DNA of 32,012 nt from Hofstenia miamia (Eukaryota > Xenacoelomorpha > Acoela > Hofsteniidae), in the NCBI GenBank assembly GCA_900660155.1, contig CABFPE010000046.1, positions 1,326,799 through 1,358,810 of the forward strand, in the 5' to 3' direction. The notes below the pieces were generated by a model. It made no database searches. It was not told the DNA's origin and worked only from the letters and a program-made list of their open reading frames with translations. Numbering within the stretch: position 1 is the first letter of the stretch; each line of letters starts with the position of its first letter. Made by a program: the position numbers and the translations under genes. Shown here piece after piece: positions 9,803 through 18,965 of the stretch.

Positions 9803-12800
9803 GTAATATTTTCATTTTATTTCTTGCTGAGTGTTTTTTTGCGAATTTGGTAATTTTGCATTCATGAATTTTTCATTTGGCTATGTGGAATTTCTCAGAT
9901 GCATTACTGTGGAAAGTAAATTTAATTCTAATGCCGTTTTATGCATTAATTTATGGTTTGCTTTAAATTCGACCAGGCCATCTTCAGCAAGCAATTGAAA
10001 AGTCAACAGTCTATGTTGGAGGTGGAGTGTGTTAGGAGACAATCTTAATTATGTATGTGTATATTTTCTACGTTTTATTACTAATAGAGATAATTACTTA
10101 TTTATTAAACAATTATTTCTTATAAAAAATTTATTTATGGTTTGCTTCTTCAACTTATTAATGAAAAAAGGACTTTTTACAACAAAAAATTCTTCAAAAA
10201 TTTAGCTGCTGTTCTAAGTATAACTTTTGAATGGATCATGTATCTAAATGTGCTAATACAAAGAATCTATTGGCAATTACTTTTGATAAACATCGTTTCT
10301 TATTTCAGTATAATGTTGCAGATGAGTGTTCAGTCAAGTTTGGATTTTTGGATCAGGTTTTATCAGGTCAGGTCAGGTTTGAATAGTCGAAAATCAGGTC
10401 CAGGACATGATTAGAATCAGCTTTCACAACACCCATGTTTTTGACCAAATTGATATCATTTTAGTTTTACTTGTTGGAAAATATCTATTTAACTCAGTAC
10501 AGTTTGATACCAGTACTTTGCTTTACTGCTGGCCTTAAACAACAAAAATTATTGTCTGAGATAACAGTATATAATTACTGTATGCTACATATGCAACATT
10601 AGTAAATCTCTTTCTTGATTTATGATTGGCTTTCATCTAAGATAGGGTCAACTTGTTAACTCAATGAAACATTTATGTCCACTTATCTGTTAACCTTAAA
10701 CAGACCAGGCATTGTTTTACAATATGTGATGGTTTCTATAAACATTTTCAAACTCCCACTAAATAATAACTATATCTAAAATATGAAAAATGTATCCGCC
10801 TTCATTGTTATCCTTAATTCACGATCTGGCATGACGACTTCTGACTTTGCACACAGCGCACGCGTACTGGGTCCTGGGTAGTTTTTTTACATAAAACATT
10901 TTTGAGACTAGTTGTTACTGCAGATTTATTACCTACACATTAGATACAGGAAGTATTTGAAGATTTCTGCAAAAAGAGGATTTTTATTCCTGTACTTCAA
11001 ACTGAGGAATAATTTTTGTCACAAATTTTTTTCATAACGTGGAAGTACAGTTATAAATAATGTTTCCACATCCCAGGTTCACACATTCTCTAATAGATTT
11101 GGAGAAAATTGTTTGAGATTGTGGACACGTTTTTATGCATTTAAGGAAACTATTAGCAGTTTAGGATTAATTGCAGTAGTATTGAATTTGGTATTTATAT
11201 CAAGGACATCCTAAATAATGTCCAGATGTTACAAAACCGGGATTCATTTAAATATATTATTTATTTAAAATAATTTTCTGTTCTATGATAGTATGTTGAT
11301 GCCTAGTACTGATGTTTGCATTGAAGTAGTGTAAACAAAAATGAAAATATAATTCAAGAAGAGCAGGATAGTGCTTTTATAAAATCCCTCTCTAAGCTAT
11401 CAGAATTAAGCAGGTTTGCTACAGAAGCAGATCAGGTCTGAAGTGCAGGTGAACTCATCACGGCTGTAGATTAGCGTTCTGCGGCCAAGGTGATTTTCTT
11501 GGCCGTAGCTGGCCTTGCAAAATAAATTTTGGCCTTAGCCGGCCGTTGGCTGTAAGTCTTTGTCCTTAGCCGGCCGTTAGCCGTGAGTTTTTCCGTAGAC
11601 GACGTTTTTTACTACTACTAATTGACATACTGCGTTTTTCAAGGGAATCATTAAACCATACTCATAGTTCGAACAATTAAAGAAAATGTTCATAGCGACT
11701 AAATTTTAAAATTATAAATATAAGTAAACATTGTGGAAATGTATTGTTCATCATAATGGACATAAATGAATTTTAGTCGGGATTTTGGCCGTAAAGCGAA
11801 ATCTTTGGTCGTGGCTCTTTGGTCGTAGCCGGCCTTAGGTCGTGGCTACAATCGTTTAACGGTTAAGCCGCCGCCATGGCCTTAGAGCATTACTGTAGAT
11901 GGTTTGGCCGTATTTTAAATAGTCCATGGTTAAGTGAAAATGTTTGCGAATTAACACGTACATGTGTTAAAGTATGTGTTAAACCACAAGCGTTTTGAGT
12001 CAGTTTTTTCTCAATCTGCTTCTTACCATATTTAACATAATTGTATATTAATAAATTCCATATAATTTGTTCCTGAGAGTATTACTTCATCTCATATTTT
12101 CATTTTTTTAACTTCTCGGCCGTCTTTTAAACCTGACAAATGAAATATTTTCAATTAATATTATCGCTTAGATAATTCTTTTGAAAGCGTTCTGAAATAT
12201 CTACAGTATGAATCATTATGCACATTTTAGTTTAGGTTGATAATAGCTAATTTTTAAAAAATGTAGTTTCATATATATTTGAATATTGTAAGCTGAGATA
12301 ATTCTGTCGATCTTTTCAACATTATTTGCTCAACACTGATGTTGTTGTAAGTTCAAAGAGGTTATTAAGTATATTTTGATTTGTCTTTATTTAACAATTC
12401 AGAATCTAAAAATTATTGTGATAACTACAATGAAATCTAATTTTAAACGTGTAATTACTAATTACGCAACTATCAATTTTTTAACCCTAACTCAACCACC
12501 ATACCTTTAAGGGTATTATTGTTTTAAAAGCGTGATTAGCACATCAGTGACCAAAACGGTCGTGGTAAAAGGCAGCGGGATTAATCAACGGGCACCCTAG
12601 TGTGTAATAACATCCTATTTTAAGAACTCCATTGAAATTTCTTCAATTACCAGGAGCAACACGTCGAGCAATCATATACTTGTTTTGACAAATAGCAATA
12701 TTATACTAACTAAATTGCTGCTAGATTGCTAAAATTTACATTTGAACTTTGAAAAAAATTTAATATCTTCTTTATCATCATTAGATTATATTATTTATTA

Positions 12801-15800
12801 TTTTCAATAATATAACTGTTTCAAAAACATACTCGAGCTTTAAAAAATTATACCTTTAAATGTATTACAGACTTTAGGGCATAAAGTTTTTATATAATTT
12901 TTATTAGTAATTTTGAAAAAACTGTATTTTTACAAAGTATATGCAGCTATTTATTTTTTCTTGATGTATGTACATTAGCATGATAAAAAAATCCTGGAAA
13001 ATGCGTATGTAAACAAGTATTTGCTAAACCTTTGTGTAAATAGACATCTTCAAACATTAAAAACAATAAGCTTAGAAAACCAAGTGCATCTACGATTCTA
13101 TATGTACCTAAATATGAAATGCGATATCCATATTTTGTTATTCTCAAATTAGGAATGACATTGTATAAAGTAGGACGTTTTCGATTCTTAAACCATTGTC
13201 GAAAATGTAAAATGAGGAATTTTAATAGGTAAAGTGACACAAGTACGTCATAAATGCCAATTGCATCAGTGCAAAATAACAGAAAATTTTGTATTTCCAT
13301 GGTCATCAATGATTTTGTAATTAAGTAAAAATACTAATTACTTTACACCCATTAACCTTTATTTTTCACTTTGGGAAATTCTAAAATTGAGTTTTTTATA
13401 TCAAATTGCGTAATAATAACATATTATTTAGTTGTGCTTAAAACAATATGTATTAAAGCATCATAAACATAATTGGTTGACTTTGGGTTAAATTAAATTC
13501 CAAGATAACATATTTTTAATTACACTTTAAATTTTCATTCACACTTTGATTTCGCTGCTGTAGATAGTTTATCTGAATCACACTTGCTTTTTAATTCTTT
13601 CACCTTTTGTCAGTTCTTACCGACCGCCGCTAAAGTCTTTTAATTGCTTTTCTACTAGACGACATTAATTTTTCATCAATGCGATAATTTTGACAAACAT
13701 TTTTAAAAAAATTGGATCAAAACTCATTGCAATAACTACAGTTATTTTTTGTCTATTATAACAATAGTATTATTACAATAACCTTCAAAATATGATACTT
13801 TATTTTATGTTTCCAATATTAAGGAAGCCTTTCCCGAACCATCCATTCCTATTATAAACATGTTTTTTTTTAAATGCACTGTGTATCTAAGAAATTGTGT
13901 AACAAACTCTGAAATATAGTTTTAACTGTGAGCGTAGGAGTATCTCCTAGAAACTAGCGTACCTTTAATTCATTGTTAGACATGCAAACTATTAATACAT
14001 TTATTTATCACTTACTTAGAAGTTTGTATTGATGCTAATTCTAGAAAATTTAATAAAGACTTCGTATTCACTTAATTTATTCAAACAAACGGTGGAGTTA
14101 TGTCATTCAATTAGCTAAGAGAATGCACTTACATTCGAGAAATAAGCATGTCTGTTTAATTTTTATAATTAATTCAGATTGTTATGCCGTTTGATTTCAT
14201 ACAATGCTTCTAATGAAACTATAATAAAATGTTTTTATTTAATTGGTTGAGGAAACTGCAAAATATTTCCACTGCTTTCTTTTTTATCTTGTTGCAACCA
14301 TAGCCGTATTTATCACAAAGGAGGCCAATATTTTAAATTACGTTTTTAATTATTTTTTATTTAAATAAACAACTAGCAATGTTCTTTAAATTCAAAATTA
14401 TGGCAATTTTGATCATTTCTCTTCAATGACTTCACAGCATTTACACACACTGAAATTTTGTTATTAAATGACAAATTATAAATATGACAAATATGCATTT
14501 CCTTGAAATTTTTTGCATCATAAATAATCCAATTAAAAATTGGGTCCTCACATTAGTTGTAGATGTTCATTGTAAGCTTTTCCCACTAACCAGCAAAAAC
14601 ATAACCTGGGGTAGTTGCGTTTTTTTAAGTTAAAGGCTATTACTGTTATCACTTATCTCTGCATTCTTATAATCGTCAAGGATACAGTCTAGCAAAATCA
14701 TGCTGAAACAGAAAAGTTAAATCAATCAGTTCTCCTACACATTGATTTGATTGCATCTTCAGGATCATTAGTTAAAGAAGTCGTACTTGAAAAAATATAA
14801 ACCTAGTTATTGGCTATTGTTGCCAATGAAACAGCAGAAAAAAGCAAATCTTTCGTAGGCCCCTTCAGTAGATACTATACTTGTTTCCCTTAATAATTGT
14901 TTGTGCATAACAAAGGGTATTATATTGGAAAATAAACAAATATATAATTTTTTAATGGTTCAAAGCTTTAAAAAGGCAGAATGTGGTTACTCTTGTGATA
15001 ACAGTAAACTAACAGCTTTGAACATCAATTTTGTTTACCCAGTAGTTCTGCCCTAACAGCTTTGAACATCAATTTTGTTTACCCAGTAGTTCTGCAGTGT
15101 GTCAATGGAAATAGCAGGTTTAATAAAAAACACATGTACAACAACTAGAAAACAATTTATACGAGCTCTCTTTAATATATGAGATAAAATTGAAATTATC
15201 AAACAGCGGCCTCCTTTGAAATAAGGCGTACGGTGAGACGTGCAGCCGCCCATTTAGTAGGTCATGGTGCAACTTAAAAATTTTTCAGACTACTGAACAT
15301 TGCCAAGCGTATTTCATGTTTCTTCATTCCCAGTGTCTTTCTGTGCCTCGGTAATTCCATGTGTTTCAACGCAGTTTTTGCAATTATTTCTATTAATTAA
15401 TTGAATTAAGACCTGTTATAATGTAGCCATTTCCATACAAAGTTCAATATTATTATAAGAATTTCAAAATTATGTTAGCAATGAATAAGTTCAATCATTC
15501 ATAGCACTGTTGACTCATAATGCATAATAATTTAGCCGAATTTTACAGTGTTATATAATATTTTATGACCAGATAGTTAAGTTTGCAAAATGTTATGACA
15601 TTAATTATGGACCACGTAAATTTGCGTGGTCCATGCATTAATATACGATTTATTTTGGAATAAGCCTTCATAGGACTATTGTAAGCTACAAGAAGACGAA
15701 TACTGAAATTTCACCATTACGAGTAGTAACAGTGGCGCTTTTAGGGGGCAGAAGAGGCGACCGCCCCCCTTCTTTTGACGTCAGCTGCGAAAACTTAAGA

Positions 15801-18800
15801 AAAATTTTCTTTTCCCCAAAATTAAAAATTTTTCACTTTAATTCAAGATGTTAGCAATTAATTTCTACTAAGAGACGATTACATTTTGTGTTGACGTACT
15901 TTTGTTCAAAAAAAACTTTTTTGCAATTTTTGTCTGTACAAATGGGTGCCAGCCCCCTCCGTTTTAAAAATCCTATACGCGCCCTTTGACGTGTAATTAC
16001 TACCCGTTGTTCCTGAATTAGTATTGAATTGTTCGGGTAAAATGGCTGAGGTTTTTTACTAGTTGATTATATTTTTCTCAAGTAAATTATTTTTCTTTTT
16101 TATTGCTCATTCTGTGATTTAGTGAGGTTTGTAAAATTTTCATTAATTCCAATTGGGCAAACTTTCCGCTCACAGCCATTAGTTTATCAGTCAGAAATTC
16201 ATTCGCAGTGTTATGCGTATATGTTTAATTCAATTTAAACGCAGCAGACCGTTTATTTGCTACAATTTTACGCTACTGAATTATAACAAAATGGAAGCTG
16301 TGTCTGCAGTTGAATTGGTAATGTTAGATACCATTAAATAATTAAATACAACGTACAGACATTAGAATTGCGCCGAGCAACTTTTCATATTTACTATCCT
16401 ACCATTTTGAATGAGTTACTCTATTCATCTTCCTGTGATGGGAATGGGTGGTCTATATAGAGTGGCCATTTGATTAAAAGGCCCTTTGTATATTGAATGA
16501 AACTTTTCCGAACACAGTGGCTAATCTGGGTCCATCGAAGTGTTCTTGTCAATTAAAATTCGAAAAAGTTTATGCTTGCCTAATGCGGTTGCTATTAAAT
16601 ACAGCTTCGTCTAGAGTAAGTGCCAAATTTTTCCAAAACACATTAGCCTATTCTTTTAGTGATTGGTACATTCCTTCTTCTGTAAGTGACAAGATGTTAT
16701 TCGCGATTGCTTTATGTTGAACAGCTTCCGGAACGTTTCCCAAATGTATGATATTAGTTGGGTCCTCTGTTTGAATGAATAATCCCATTTGAAATATCTA
16801 TAGATTGTTAGCAATTTTTGCAACATTTTCTCACGAAATAGAAGAGTTAGGTTGAGACTCCAATCGATCATAGTAACAATGTGGTAGCATCCATATTTAG
16901 GTTTGTTTATACTATTTCTACTGCTAGGTCTTTCTTCCTTAGCGACTATAACATATTTCTTGGATCTACGGCAAATTTCACATTTTTAATGAAGGTTTTG
17001 ACCTTCTTTTTCATTAACATTAAAGCATGTTTGTAACTCAAAAATGTCAATTTAAGTGATAACATTTAATAGCCTCATGAAGTTCTTCATCTGTCAATTC
17101 TTTTAAGCCACTTAACAACTTTCTCTTAGGGCTTAGCTTTAGGGTCGAGACCTTGAATATCAAAACTAGATGTGAATCTGCTGAGTGTATCAGCAATGTT
17201 TTCTGACTCTGCGTGATATAAAATTTCAAAATCGAAATCTTCAAGAAAATGACATTGAGCGGGACGTGCACAGCAGATTGCTTCTTGACCAATCTTACAA
17301 GCGGTTGATGATCAGCTATTGCAGTAAAATGTCTACCTCAAAATAATAATTAATATTTTGCTGCTCTGACTGCAGCGAATGTTTCTATCAGTTGCTGAAT
17401 AATTGCGGTCGGATTTATGCACTACTCTCCTGCAGAACGATATCTTCTTACTGTAATTATGCTTCTGGTGCAATTTCCTGGCACTGAATTCTATTATTGG
17501 CATAGATAGATCACAATGATATGGTATTGCTAGTTGGATATACTTGTGTTAATTTCTTCACTTGTCCATTGAAAAAATTTTGAATCTTTTATTTAAAGAG
17601 GTTTCCTCATTCTGCCGTAGTCCTTAATAAATCGGCTCAAGTAATTCGTAAATTCACAAAACATTTCGATTCTTTTGTTTGATGAGCAACAATTTCTTTT
17701 AACTTTTTAACCTTCTTTGAAAGTCGACGTTTTCTGTTTGAAGATATCTCGAAATCGAAATACTTTATTTCCGACATCGCTAAGTGACACTTCTTCTCTT
17801 TCAATTTCCAGTGATTTGCTCGCAATCTAATAAAGACCGTTCTTAAAGATTGAAGACATTGGTCCTGTGATGATGACATTGCCATATGTAAATTAACATC
17901 GCAGTCGCAATAATATTTCTCTACAGCAGCTTTGGAACAAATGCTCATTGTAAATCACTATTTTCGATCTAGACTATTAGCAAAATATTTTTGGTTAGAT
18001 TGTACCCTCGGTAGTCTCAAGTAGAACTCAATAAATAGAATCGTTTGTTGCTTATCTATCATGAGTTTAAGTTAATTAGTTTCCGTTCACAATAAGCATG
18101 AGGTTTTTCCGATTAATAGTCAAATTGAAGTAATTTAAGTTACGCAGTCATTTTTTCGAAATTTTTATGTAATATTAGCTGTTTTAAAAGCTTCTTCCCT
18201 CAAGCCTGCTAGTAAATGCATAGATGTTGTCTAATAATATTTGGACTATAATATGCAGCAAAAATGATGGTGAACGTATATTGAAATTTGTTTGAATTAA
18301 TAAGGTTTTGTTAATAAATTCGCATCACAGATAAAATGCAGTCTTTGTTTATCTTTGAATTATTCATTTACAAGTAAATGATATTCATTTAATTGATTTG
18401 ACCAATTATAATTATTTATTGAAACAACTGAACATCACTTTCTCTGTCTATAAAGTGGTATCCTCATTTTAATGTTGTGCATTTTACATTTTCATTTGAG
18501 GAGCTGCTACCCAAATGGACCTAACTGACAAATATGCGATTTTGAGTTTTTGACGCCACTTTATTCCTGTATTTTGTGAACTTTTCATGGCAAAATTCGA
18601 CCATATTTCACCCCAAAAATGTCAAATTAACTTGCATATCACAAAAGAAAGTTCATACCAAATTTAAACACGATTTTCTCTTAACTGACTCTATGTAGTT
18701 ATGCCCCTCTGGGTCTCAGCTCCTCATGCATTGATTGTACATAACGATTTGTTCAATTCTAGGGTTGTAAAAAGGACGAATTGAGTATCGTGTATACACC

Positions 18801-18931
18801 CTGGTCTAATCTTAAGAAGACTGCCGATATGGTCGTTGGTCAAATTAGCTTCCATGATAATAAACTCGTCACTACAATACAACATGTTAAAAAAGATCGA
18901 GAGGTGTGTCCTTTACTTGAATTCTGCATTG

Positions 18932-18965
<34 letters not shown>

